Source of the DNA: Thermoflexibacter ruber
GTDB taxonomy: Bacteria; Bacteroidota; Bacteroidia; Cytophagales; Thermoflexibacteraceae
DNA: 64,000 nt
Reading direction: 5' to 3'
NCBI RefSeq assembly: GCF_900113045.1
Contig: NZ_FONY01000029.1
Span: forward strand, 1-64,000
The notes below the pieces were generated by a model. That model made no database searches and was not told the DNA's origin. It saw only the letters and a list, made by a program, of their open reading frames with translations. Shown piece after piece: positions 1-8,400 of the stretch. Each line of letters starts with the position of its first letter. Position 1 is the first letter of the stretch. The position numbers were made by a program, and so were the translations under genes.

Positions 1-77
1 AATTATTTGTAGATATTGCTATGTTAGTTGCATACTACAAGGCATTTACCCCAGTTTTGCTGAGCCACCTCCCGTTA

Positions 78-126
78 GTCCGCATTTGCAATGCGGACTT
101 TCTTTATTGAGGATTTGCAATCCGAC
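78..126. repeat. Two-hairpin element at the 5' border of Rhs cassette 1
   Basis: A perfect 9-bp inverted repeat (GTCCGCATT / AATGCGGAC, loop TGC) is followed after 12 bases by a second small inverted repeat (GGATT / AATCC, loop TGC). Nearly the same element stands at 1790-1838 in front of the second cassette, and a similarly built element in opposite orientation lies at 28445-28488. The ATG at 91 lies inside the first hairpin, so the nominal start of the first Rhs open frame is made of repeat sequence and may not be a natural start. Confidence 0.75.
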
Positions 127-1248
127 TTTGCAGTTGCAGAACAGCCCGTAACCCATGCAGGGGAAACCGCATGGGAGGAGTTAGCCATAGGCTTTACTAC
201 TACCCAACAAGTCAGGGTAGAGGCATACGTCATCAGCACAGAGCCAGATACAGTGTTTTACACTTGGTTTGATGATTTGAAGATAGAGATTACTGACAAG
301 CCTACGGCTATGGTAGTGCAAGAAAATCACTATTACCCTTTTGGACTCGGCATGAAGGGTTTGGATTATGTGCAGACGGCGAGTAAGGAGGATAAGTTTC
401 AGTTTAATGGCAAGGAAAAGCAGACGGAGTTAAGCCTAAACCACTATGATTTCAGTGCCAGAAGCTATGACTATCAGATAGGAAGAACCACTACGCTTGA
501 CCCTCATGCGGATAGGTATGTGAATGTTTCAGCTTATTCTTTCTTGAATAACAATCCCTTAATCACAATTGATCCAACGGGTAAAGACGGGATTATTATT
601 ATATTTCCTTCATATCAAGCAGATGGTTATCCTTTAACAGGTCATGCAGGTATCCTCCTAATAGATAACAAAACAGGAGTCACTGCCTATTATGAATATG
701 GGCGATACAATGGGGACAGGGGTGAAGTTAGACAACGTCAAACTTCTAAAGTCATAATAGGGGAAGATGGCAAACCCACAATTGAATCACTGAACAAGGT
801 TTTATCACAAATCTCAAAATCTAACAAGGGTAGGCATATTAGTGGACATTATTTTAAAAGTGATAAATTTAATAAAATGAAAACTTATGCTGAAAAAAGA
901 AAGAGGGATAACAAAAATAAAGAAAGAGTCCCTTACAATATTATTTCCAATAATTGTGGTACTTTTGCTTGTGAAGTAGCAAGTGAGGGAAGTTTTTTGC
1001 CTACTTGGAATCTTGGTTCTCCTATTCTTACTGATTTTGTTCTTACCTCTTTTGACCCTACTTACGATGATGTGTATTATTATCCCGGTATTGGTACAGA
1101 TTTTTCAGGAGAGCAGTATAGTGAAAAGGAGAAAAAAGCACAATCTATTAAGCAATTCTTTATTGATTTATACAATAAAACAATTGAAAAAATTAACAAA
1201 ACTGCAGAAATAGAAAATGAGAAAAATCAAAACAAAAAAGATAATTAG
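91..1248 (+). CDS. Orphan Rhs C-terminal fragment with papain-like (permuted NlpC/P60-like) toxin tip
   Basis: This is the 3' end of an Rhs/YD-repeat polymorphic toxin. Residues 13-70 look like the beta-sandwich that precedes the core in Bacteroidota Rhs proteins. Residues 73-165 are the Rhs-associated core (ENHYYPFGLGMKGLD, FNGKEKQTEL, YDYQIGR, NNPLITIDPTGKDG). After the core the sequence is unique. It has a His in TGHAG (H185) and, about 100 residues later, NNCGTFACE (C289). His before Cys with NC-x-FA is the order seen in circularly permuted papain-like hydrolases such as the LRAT and PPPDE groups, so a peptidase or amidase is inferred. The tail is Lys-rich. No Rhs body, YD repeats or signal peptide precede it, so it is an orphan cassette that would need recombination into a full-length rhs gene, or another route, to be delivered. 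The start at 91 lies in a repeat hairpin and is doubtful. The 3' end overlaps the next gene by 32 bases. Confidence 0.75.
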   Translation: MRTFFIEDLQSDFAVAEQPVTHAGETAWEELAIGFTTTQQVRVEAYVISTEPDTVFYTWFDDLKIEITDKPTAMVVQENHYYPFGLGMKGLDYVQTASKEDKFQFNGKEKQTELSLNHYDFSARSYDYQIGRTTTLDPHADRYVNVSAYSFLNNNPLITIDPTGKDGIIIIFPSYQADGYPLTGHAGILLIDNKTGVTAYYEYGRYNGDRGEVRQRQTSKVIIGEDGKPTIESLNKVLSQISKSNKGRHISGHYFKSDKFNKMKTYAEKRKRDNKNKERVPYNIISNNCGTFACEVASEGSFLPTWNLGSPILTDFVLTSFDPTYDDVYYYPGIGTDFSGEQYSEKEKKAQSIKQFFIDLYNKTIEKINKTAEIENEKNQNKKDN

Positions 1249-1612
1249 TATCATTAAACTACTTATATTTAGCCTTTTATATTTATTGTGCATTAGTTGT
1301 GAATCTAATTCACCAGATAAAGTTGTAAGGCATGAAAAAATTCCCAAAGAGGCTAAATGGTATGGTGGTTCAGATGGGGGTGATTGGATATATGTTCGTA
1401 AAAAAATTGCGAAAAACACATTTCTTATAGAAGTTTATAATGATTACACAGGGGAGTTAATTGTTACAGGTAATTTTACAATTTGCAAGTATTGCGACTT
1501 TGTAGATTTGCAAGTCAAAGATTTGTTAACATTAATAGCGTTTTATGATGGAGAAGAAATTTTACTTTCTTCATACTTTGGAGATAAGAGTTGCTTTTTG
1601 GAAAAGAGATAA
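1217..1612 (+). CDS. Putative immunity protein of Rhs cassette 1, lipoprotein-like
   Basis: This 131-residue protein starts inside the last codons of the toxin-tip gene, the usual spacing of toxin-immunity pairs. The N-terminus is basic (MRKIKTKK), followed by a hydrophobic stretch ending in LLYLLCISCES. This resembles a lipoprotein signal peptide, although the residue at -3 of the likely lipidated Cys is Cys and not Leu. The rest is a small, acidic, probably beta-rich domain I do not recognise. Export to the periplasm would fit a toxin acting on the cell wall or envelope. The immunity role is inferred from position only. Confidence 0.6.
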   Translation: MRKIKTKKIISIIKLLIFSLLYLLCISCESNSPDKVVRHEKIPKEAKWYGGSDGGDWIYVRKKIAKNTFLIEVYNDYTGELIVTGNFTICKYCDFVDLQVKDLLTLIAFYDGEEILLSSYFGDKSCFLEKR

Positions 1613-1789
1613 GTCTCTCGTTTGCCATAGAGTTAAAATGCAGCGGATTGCCGCCCAGATTCTCTACGACATTCTACCTGCTCATCTCCAGATTTGCGTG
1701 TGAGTGCGTAGTAAGAGAGGTAAGTTATTTTCTTGATAGTCAGCAGGTTATAATAATTTAGTTTTACCATTTTCTTACCCCTCCTGTTA
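1613..1789. repeat. Conserved tail of Rhs cassette 1 and junction to cassette 2
   Basis: There is no gene here. The part from about 1668 to 1755 aligns with 3675-3757 behind the second cassette. Shared blocks include GATTTGCGTG, GAGAG and TTGATAGTCAG-AGGTTATAAT. The repeat therefore marks the 3' end of each cassette, possibly the decayed remains of the original rhs gene end. Confidence 0.6.
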
Positions 1790-1838
1790 GTCCGCATTTG
1801 TAATGCGGACTTTCTTTATTGAGGATTTGTAATCCGAC
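1790..1838. repeat. Two-hairpin element at the 5' border of Rhs cassette 2
   Basis: This is the second copy of the element at 78-126, with arms GTCCGCATT / AATGCGGAC and loop TGT. A C-to-T change in the second hairpin turns the CAA codon of cassette 1 into TAA at 1830-1832, so the open frame from the ATG at 1803 stops after nine codons. Confidence 0.7.
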
Positions 1839-2021
1839 TTTGCAGTTGCAGAACAGCCCGTAACCCATGCAGGAGAAACCGCATGGGAGGAACTGAGCAT
1901 AGGCTTTACCGCCACACAGCAAGTCAAGGTAGAGGCGTATGTAGTTAGCACAGAGCCAGATGTAGCATATTATGCTTGGTTTGATGAGCTGAAGATAGAG
2001 ATTACTGACAAGCCTACGGCT

Positions 2022-2972
2022 ATGGTAGTGCAGGAGAATCACTACTATCCCTTCGGCTTGGGAATGAAGGGCTTGGATTGGACTGCACCAAGTCCTAATA
2101 CAGAGAATAAGTTTACCTTCAACAGCAAGGAGAAGCAGACTGAACTTGGGCTGCATTGGCACGACTACGGAGCGAGAAACTATGATGCTCAGATAGGGAG
2201 ATTCTTTAAAGTAGATAGGTTTGCGGAGAAATATTACAACTTTTCACCATATCAATATGCGGCAAATAATCCAATCAGATATATTGATGTAAATGGAGAT
2301 AGCATTTGGTTTTCAAAAGACGAAAATGGAAAATGGACTTTTAATATTGTGGGTGCAGTTTATGACCATTCTGGTGAACATGATACAGATGAGTTAGCAA
2401 ATAATTTACAAGCAAGATTTGCAAACAAATTGAGAGGTGGTTTCAAAAAGTTAGGTATTGGTGTAAATGTTCAGATACGAGGCGTAAAATCCATGAAAGA
2501 TGTCAAAAAAGGAGACCATTTGTGGATAGTAGATAAAAGGAAAGAAGTTGAGCGTTTTTACAAAGTAATTGAAAGGAAAAAATTAGCAGAAAACACAATA
2601 CTCAATGGCTATACAGCAGACGGACATATGACTGCTCATATTAGTTCATCAGCTGACGATATAATCTCCACAATGATTCATGAAGGGGGGCACATGCTGG
2701 GATTAGGGCATATTGAAGATGAAGATGGTAAAGTATCTGAATGGAGTACAAATCCAATGTCGTATGGCTCTTGGAGAATATCTGGTTTTAGTGAACAACA
2801 GATACAAACTATAGATGATTGGAATGAAAATGGGATGCTTAACACACAAGGGAAAATTGATAGAGTACTAAGGGGGTATAGTGGATATCAAACTCCTATA
2901 AAGAGTGAAAAGCCTCGTAGGGGAATTCTTGAAGGAATTGGATTCTTTTTTAAGACTGGTAAATTTAACTAA
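2022..2972 (+). CDS. Orphan Rhs C-terminal fragment with metzincin-type zinc protease tip
   Basis: The frame is open from 1833, after an in-frame TAA at 1830, but the first ATG is at 2022, just before the Rhs core. Residues 1-95 are the core (ENHYYPFGLGMKGLDW, FNSKEKQTELGL, YDAQIGRFFKVDRF, YAANNPIRYIDVNGDS), clearly homologous to the core of the first cassette. The tip from about residue 95 is unrelated to tip 1. It contains HEGGHMLGLGH (H220, E221, H224, H230), the full metzincin HExxHxxGxxH zinc site, and NPMSYG with M246 as a likely Met-turn. The inferred activity is a zinc endopeptidase acting on target-cell proteins. Without the upstream beta-sandwich and YD repeats it is an orphan cassette. 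A gene for a small membrane-anchored protein follows after 70 bases. Confidence 0.75.
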   Translation: MVVQENHYYPFGLGMKGLDWTAPSPNTENKFTFNSKEKQTELGLHWHDYGARNYDAQIGRFFKVDRFAEKYYNFSPYQYAANNPIRYIDVNGDSIWFSKDENGKWTFNIVGAVYDHSGEHDTDELANNLQARFANKLRGGFKKLGIGVNVQIRGVKSMKDVKKGDHLWIVDKRKEVERFYKVIERKKLAENTILNGYTADGHMTAHISSSADDIISTMIHEGGHMLGLGHIEDEDGKVSEWSTNPMSYGSWRISGFSEQQIQTIDDWNENGMLNTQGKIDRVLRGYSGYQTPIKSEKPRRGILEGIGFFFKTGKFN

Positions 2973-3042
2973 ACATTTTTCAGGTGTTTCATAAAATGAT
3001 TAAGCACCTAATCTTTATTAAATTTAATAATTTCAATCTATC

Positions 3043-3648
3043 ATGAAAACTGCAAAAATATTAAGTATATTGTCCATTATAATAGTCACTTTTATATTTT
3101 ATTTCCTCGAGGAATTTTCTTATTATTATCATACAGTAGAATCTTTTATAGGGATAGATATATTAGATGATAATAAATATTATCATATTTTAGAAGGGCA
3201 ACCTGATATGCATAAAATTGATTTAACAACATTTTCTTTAATAACACCAAAATCTTTTCGCTATATAGCACGGAACGGAGAGGATATGTTTTTCGGGAAT
3301 ATTCTAAACAATAGAAATGGTATATATTTTGAATCAGGATTAAATGAAAATCGGAGTGTACCACTTACGCCGGAGGAAAGCTATATAAAATATGGACAAT
3401 ATAGAATCAATAATTTCTACAATATAGTTGTTGATACGCTTATTCGGGAACATGATACAATCATTAAAAAATTAGCTATAAAAAAGGGGTTGCCCAAAAG
3501 AATATATCTTTCTTTTATTATCAAACCCAAAGCAGCAATGACTATGCATTCTTACTTAACAATGATTGCATACAAAATAAATAAAGATGATGAAGATATT
3601 ATATTGAAGGTACTTGCCAGTGTAGAAATCCCACCCTGTTCGCCTTAG
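3043..3648 (+). CDS. Putative immunity protein of Rhs cassette 2, membrane-anchored
   Basis: This 201-residue protein has one N-terminal hydrophobic segment (about residues 5-22) with a short basic head (MKTAKI) and no signal-peptidase II box. It is probably anchored in the inner membrane with the rest in the periplasm. I recognise no domain. It lies directly behind the metzincin tip and before the cassette tail, the position of an immunity gene. An inhibitor of the neighbouring protease is the obvious guess, but nothing in the sequence proves it. Confidence 0.5.
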   Translation: MKTAKILSILSIIIVTFIFYFLEEFSYYYHTVESFIGIDILDDNKYYHILEGQPDMHKIDLTTFSLITPKSFRYIARNGEDMFFGNILNNRNGIYFESGLNENRSVPLTPEESYIKYGQYRINNFYNIVVDTLIREHDTIIKKLAIKKGLPKRIYLSFIIKPKAAMTMHSYLTMIAYKINKDDEDIILKVLASVEIPPCSP

Positions 3649-3672
3649 AGTTTAGCACAAGCGACTCTAAGG
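3643..3672. terminator. Hairpin at the end of the cassette 2 immunity gene
   Basis: A 9-bp perfect inverted repeat (CCTTAGAGT / ACTCTAAGG, 12-base loop) includes the stop codon of the preceding gene. There is no T-tract, so it may be only a structural element. Confidence 0.35.
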
Positions 3673-3760
3673 CCGTTCTATCTGCCAATCTGTGATTTGC
3701 GTGCAGGTACGAAGCATGAGAGATAGATTTTATTTATTGATAGTCAGTAGGTTATAATTG
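3673..3760. repeat. Conserved tail of Rhs cassette 2
   Basis: Homologous to about 1668-1755 behind cassette 1 (GATTTGCGTG, GAGAGATAG, TTGATAGTCAGTAGGTTATAAT in part). It marks the 3' border of the second cassette. Confidence 0.6.
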
Positions 3761-3796
3761 GGGAAATCAAATTTTATACGCTTCGCCGTTGCGACT

Positions 3797-3835
3797 CCAT
3801 TCCAGATTTTTCATTCCAGATTCCTCATTGATATT
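3797..3835. repeat. ATTCCAGATT intergenic repeats
   Basis: Two close copies of ATTCCAGATT-type sequence. The same word recurs in the gaps at 9728-9897, 10976-11030, 11366-11432 and 18730-18818, always between genes. Confidence 0.5.
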
Positions 3836-3857
3836 TCCTCATTTTTCCCTATCTTTG
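3828..3857 (+). promoter_or_regulatory. Bacteroidota-type promoter of the Rpn gene
   Basis: TTG at 3828-3830, a 19-base spacer and TATCTTTG at 3850-3857 fit the TTTG / TAnnTTTG consensus. The ATG follows 20 bases later, at 3878. Confidence 0.55.
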
Positions 3858-3877
3858 TCTAAAATAAAAGTAGGCAC

Positions 3878-4729
3878 ATGATAGCACAAAAATACATCAA
3901 TCCATTCACAGATTTCGGCTTCAAGAAAATCTTTGGGGAGGAAGCAAACAAAGACCTGCTCATTGATTTTTTGAACGAACTGCTCACAGACAAGGGCAAA
4001 ATCATTGATTTGACCTACCTCAAAAGTGAGCATTTGGGGACTACTGACTTGGATAGAAAGGCAATCTTTGACCTATATTGTGAAAACGAAAAAGGAGAAA
4101 AGTTCATTGTGGAAATGCAAAGAGCAAAACAGGACTATTTTAAGGATAGAAGTCTTTATTACGCTACCTTTCCCATTCAAGAACAGGCGAAGCGAGGCGA
4201 TTGGAACTATCAATTGAAAGGGGTTTATTCCATAGCCATTACCGATTTTCTCATAGATGATGACAAGGCAAACAAAAGCAAGATAGTGCATGACATCAGA
4301 CTGATAGAAAAGGAAACACAAAAAATATTTTATGACAAACTTCGCTTTATCTATGTAGAAATCAAGAAGTTTGACAAGACCTTAGAGGAGATAGAAACAC
4401 ATTTTGACAAGTGGCTGTATGTGCTAAAAAACTTAGTAAAAATAGAGGAGATACCAGCTAAGTTGCAAGAAAAAGTGTTTAAAAAGTTGTTTCAAATCGC
4501 AGAGATTGCACGTTTTGATGAGAAGCAGTTGCAATCTTACCGAGATAGCGAAAAGAACTATTTGGACTTTACTGCCTCCTTGGAAACTTCGTTTAATGAA
4601 GGGAAAATTGAAGGAAAGGTAGAAAGAGAAATAGAAATAGCTAAGAATATGCTAAGAAAGGGCTTTGACAGTGAAACCATTGGAGAGGTAACAGGCTTAA
4701 CCCTTGAGCAGATAGAAGCATTGAGGTAG
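3878..4729 (+). CDS. Rpn family recombination-promoting nuclease / putative transposase (PD-(D/E)XK)
   Basis: This 283-residue protein begins with the family signature KYINPFTDFGFKKIFGEEANKDLLIDFLNELL. The PD-(D/E)XK core is visible as IFDLYCENEKGEKFIVEMQR (D65, E79, Q81), followed by the conserved RSLYYATFPIQEQAKRG. The C-terminus (about 235-283) is a charged helical region ending in TGLTLEQIEAL, a short repeat-type tail typical of the family. Rpn proteins of E. coli are DNA endonucleases that raise RecA-independent recombination. Expanded copies in this phylum are often called transposases, but no terminal inverted repeats are visible here. Its own promoter lies just upstream. Sitting next to Rhs cassettes, it could help their rearrangement, but this is only an inference from position. 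Confidence 0.85.
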   Translation: MIAQKYINPFTDFGFKKIFGEEANKDLLIDFLNELLTDKGKIIDLTYLKSEHLGTTDLDRKAIFDLYCENEKGEKFIVEMQRAKQDYFKDRSLYYATFPIQEQAKRGDWNYQLKGVYSIAITDFLIDDDKANKSKIVHDIRLIEKETQKIFYDKLRFIYVEIKKFDKTLEEIETHFDKWLYVLKNLVKIEEIPAKLQEKVFKKLFQIAEIARFDEKQLQSYRDSEKNYLDFTASLETSFNEGKIEGKVEREIEIAKNMLRKGFDSETIGEVTGLTLEQIEALR

Positions 4730-4756
4730 GAGGAATTATAAACTTTCATTTTGCCT

Positions 4757-4793
4757 TCTCATTCGGACTCGGCATGAAGGGCTTAGACTATGG
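4757..4793 (+). pseudogene. Relic of an Rhs core block
   Basis: About 37 bases between the Rpn gene and recX match the part of the Rhs core that encodes FGLGMKGLDY (TCGGACTCGGCATGAAGGG... ). Nothing of the core before or after it is present. It looks like the scar of a third cassette or of a recombination event. Confidence 0.55.
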
Positions 4794-4819
4794 GCTTTCA
4801 CTTTCTAAAAGTTTAACTA

Positions 4820-5269
4820 ATGATGGAAAAAAAATCGCATTTATTTCAAAAAGCCGCTTCTTTCTGTGCTTACCAAGAACGTTGCCTAAGTGAGACAAAA
4901 GAAAAGTTGTACGAGTGGGAAGCAAGCCAAGAGGAAGCAGAGGAAATAATAACCCAGCTTATCAAGGAAAAATACATAGATGAGGAACGTTTTGCCAAAA
5001 TCTATGCAGGCAGTAAGTTTCGAACTAAAAAATGGGGACGCTTGAAAATCAAGTATATGCTCAAACAAAAACATATTCCCACAGCCTTGATAAGCAAAGG
5101 TTTGCAGGAAATCAATGTAGAGGAATACTATGAAACGCTCAAAACCTTAGCCATTCAAAAAAAAGAAGCCCTCAACAATAAGTTTGATAAGGTAAAACTG
5201 TACAATTACCTTATTTCCAAAGGTTTTGAAAGTGATTTAGTGCAAGAGGTGGTTAGAGAGGTGGGGTAG
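4820..5269 (+). CDS. recX: Regulatory protein RecX
   Basis: This 149-residue protein has the three tandem three-helix repeats of RecX. KLYEWEASQEEAEEIITQL and IDEERFAKIYAGSKFRTKKWGRLKIKYMLKQK match the most conserved stretch (ERFA, K-WG--ki---L), and the third repeat ends in LISKGFESDLVQEVV. RecX binds RecA filaments and limits strand exchange. The length is normal for the family. A second Met directly follows the first, so the start could be 4823. It stands alone, with no recA nearby. Confidence 0.88.
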   Translation: MMEKKSHLFQKAASFCAYQERCLSETKEKLYEWEASQEEAEEIITQLIKEKYIDEERFAKIYAGSKFRTKKWGRLKIKYMLKQKHIPTALISKGLQEINVEEYYETLKTLAIQKKEALNNKFDKVKLYNYLISKGFESDLVQEVVREVG

Positions 5270-5437
5270 ATTTTATTACATGCCTTGAAAGACTTATCAC
5301 ATGTATCAGCAATGTAACTTTGAAAAGCAAACAGGCACACGAGTTCCACGAAATATGGGAGTGCCTCTAAGTATCTCAGGACTAACTTGTATTTGTTAAG
5401 GAATTTTCACGTTATCTCAATTTTATATTACATATAG

Positions 5438-5483
5438 AAACAAAAAGTCCTCACCTCTCCCAAGATGAAAACTTTTTGTTTTT
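5438..5483. terminator. Possible bidirectional terminator between recX and the RND pump gene
   Basis: Arms AACAAAAAGT (5439-5448) and ACTTTTTGTT (5471-5480) form a 10-bp stem with a 22-base loop, followed by TTT. It lies between convergent genes. The rest of 5270-5498 shows no gene or other structure. Confidence 0.45.
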
Positions 5484-5498
5484 AACATGATAGTTCCG

Positions 5499-8400
5499 CT
5501 ATCCCACCTTTTCCTCTTCCTTCGCCACCCCATTCTGCGTATGCCCTTCTATTTGTTGCGTGTTTTCACGCAACAAACCGTCATTAGCCCTCACATTCAC
5601 CCTTGGCGGTAGCAATTTATACAATACAGGCGTAACGATACGACTGAGCAACGTACTGCTTATCAAACCACCTATCAGCACCCAAGCAAGCGGAGAGTAG
5701 AGTGGCGCATCTTCCAATACGAGCGGAATAAAGCCGCCAATCGCCGTCATGGAAGTCAGCAAAATTGGGAGGAAGCGAGTTTCTGCCCCGTCACGAATCG
5801 CAGTTTCAAGGGATACTCCTTGTTCTCGCAGTTGGTTAGTATAGTCCACGAGCAAGATAGAGTTTTTGATTTCTATGCCCATCAAAGCGATAAACCCAAT
5901 TGTAGCCACAAAAGAAAGCGTATTTCCTGTAATCAGCAAGGTAACTAATCCCCCAATTACGCCCAAAGGCACGACGGAAAGCACAATCAGGGTACTTTTG
6001 AAAGTCCTAAATTCCAATACCAAAATCGCTAATAAACCAAAGACGGTCAGCACGATAACAGGACCCAAGCCTCCAAAGGAATTTTCGCTACTTTCTTTCT
6101 CCCCCGCTACTTGGAAATAATAGCCTTCGGGTAAGGGAATCTCGTCCAATTTTTTCTCCAATACTGCATTAATTTCAGAGGCATTGTAGCCAATTTTCGT
6201 AAAGGCATTGATAGCTACGAAGCGGTCTTTGTTGTAGTGCTGAATTGTAGGGGCAGAAGTTTGCAACTCTACTGTGGCTAAGTTACTTAGCGGAATCAAA
6301 GCTCCTGACAGCGAGGTTACGTATATCTTGCTAAATACTTCCAAAATTTGATTTTTATCTTTTTCTACACTCACATTAATTTTATACTCGTCCCCGTCGT
6401 CTGCCCTGAAATTCCCCACATTTAGCCCTGCGATGCCAAGTCGCACCGTTTTGGCTATCTCACTACTTGGTACGCCCAACATTCCTGCCTTATCTTTATT
6501 GATAACTACTTTTAAATCAGTTTTTTGTATCTGCAAAGGGTTCTTTACGTAAATCGTTCCTTCGGTTTTCTTAATCAAATCTTCTAACTTGAAAGCCAAA
6601 GCCCTGAGAGAGTCTAAGTTATCTCCAAAAATGCGGATAGAGATAGGCGCATCAACGGGAGGTCCTTGCTCAAACTGCTTTACCTCAATATTCGCTCCCG
6701 CATAGTCTTTGAATTTAGCACGCAAATCATCTACAATCTTTTCTATTTGTGTCATTTTCAGATGTTCTAACTGCACAAATAATTGAGCAAAATTACTTGA
6801 TTCATTTTGTGGGTTTACGTTGTAATAAATTCTTGGATTGCCTTTCCCCACATTGGTCGTTACGCTTTTTACCTCTTTAATTTTCATAATTTCTTGCTCA
6901 GCATACTTGGCAATTCTATTGGTTTCGTACAAATTCGTTCCGAGTGGGGCTTCTATATTTACCAAGAACATGGGTTTCTCTGACTTCGGAAAAACACTAA
7001 ATCCTATACTTGGAATTAAGAACAAGCTACCTACAAAAAGTCCAAGTGCTAATAGCAAAGTTAAGACAGGGTGGGCAAAGCCCCACTCCAAGATATAGCG
7101 ATATGGCTCGTTAATGTATTTTTTGAAAGCACGTAGAAACCAATTACCTTCTGCTTGTTCGTGGTCTTTCAAAATTTGGCTGGAAAGAAAGGGAATAATT
7201 GTCAAAGCTACAAACAAAGAAGCTAATACTGTCATACTCACCGCCATAGGCAAGCTTCTTATAAAATCTCCTGCACTTTCAGGTAGGAAAGATAAAGGCA
7301 AGAAAGCCAAGATTAAAACCGCAGTACAGCCCAAAATGGCTAATCCAATTTGTTTAGTTGCCTCTATTGCGGCTTGCTTGCGGTTGTAACCCATTCGTAA
7401 AAAGCGTTCTATGTTTTCCACCACCACAATAGAATCATCTACCAATAAGCCTAAGGCAATCACCATACCCACAATGCTTAACTGATTGATAGTATAGTCC
7501 AAAAAGTCTAACAATGCCAAGCCAATAGCCAAAGAAAGCGGAATAGAAATCATCACGACTACAGAAGCCCTCCAACCTAAAGGGACTAAGGTAATGAGAA
7601 CCAAGACAATAGCAATCATAAAATCTCTGCCCAAACCCGATAGGCGGCGAGAAACGCCTTCTGCTTGGTCAAAACTCTTTACAAATTTGAGGTGAGCAGG
7701 TACTTCTTTTTCAAACTTTGCTAATATAGGTTCTATTGCCTCTCGTGTTTGCAAGATATTTTTTCTATCTTTTAAACTTGCAGTGATAAAAACTGCCCTC
7801 TTTCCATTGAATCTACCTATATAGGTTTCATCTTCGTAACCCATCATTACCTCTGCTATATCTTTTAAATAGACAATTTTTCCTGCGGAGGAGTGAACAA
7901 CCACATTCTTGATTTCGTCTAATTTTGCAAAATCTTCCCCTGTTTTTACGTTATATTTTTTAGTAGCAATATCTACACTTCCACTTGGAATATTTATATT
8001 TTCAGCTTGGATAGCCCCCAACACCCTATTCAACCCCATTTTGTTCTGTGCCATTCTCTCCAAGTCAATAGAAATTTTTACCTCCTGCTTAGGAAAGGCA
8101 TGAATTTCCACATTTTTTAAAGTTTTTATCTTTTCTAAACGCTTCTTCAGCTCGTCTGCTTTTTTCTCCATTTCACTATACGGTGCCGTTTCTGAGATGA
8201 TTGCACATTGCAAAATATTGACATTAGAACTTTGGAATTGCCTAACTTCTAAGCTAAAAAGGTCAGCAGGGAGTTTGGTACTGCGAAGATTGGTAATCTC
8301 GCGCACTACTTCATTTTTCTTGTCATCTACATTGACTCCGTGGTTAAACTCCACAATAATTACCGCCAAACCATCAGAAATGGTAGTAATGATTTTCTTG

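Noticed and set aside
3878-4729. Rpn gene as part of a complete insertion sequence
   Set aside because: No terminal inverted repeats or target duplications seen around it, and an ordinary promoter sits directly upstream.
5270-5437. Possible small gene or RNA between recX and the pump gene
   Set aside because: No open frame with coding character, and no hairpin apart from the possible terminator at 5438-5483.
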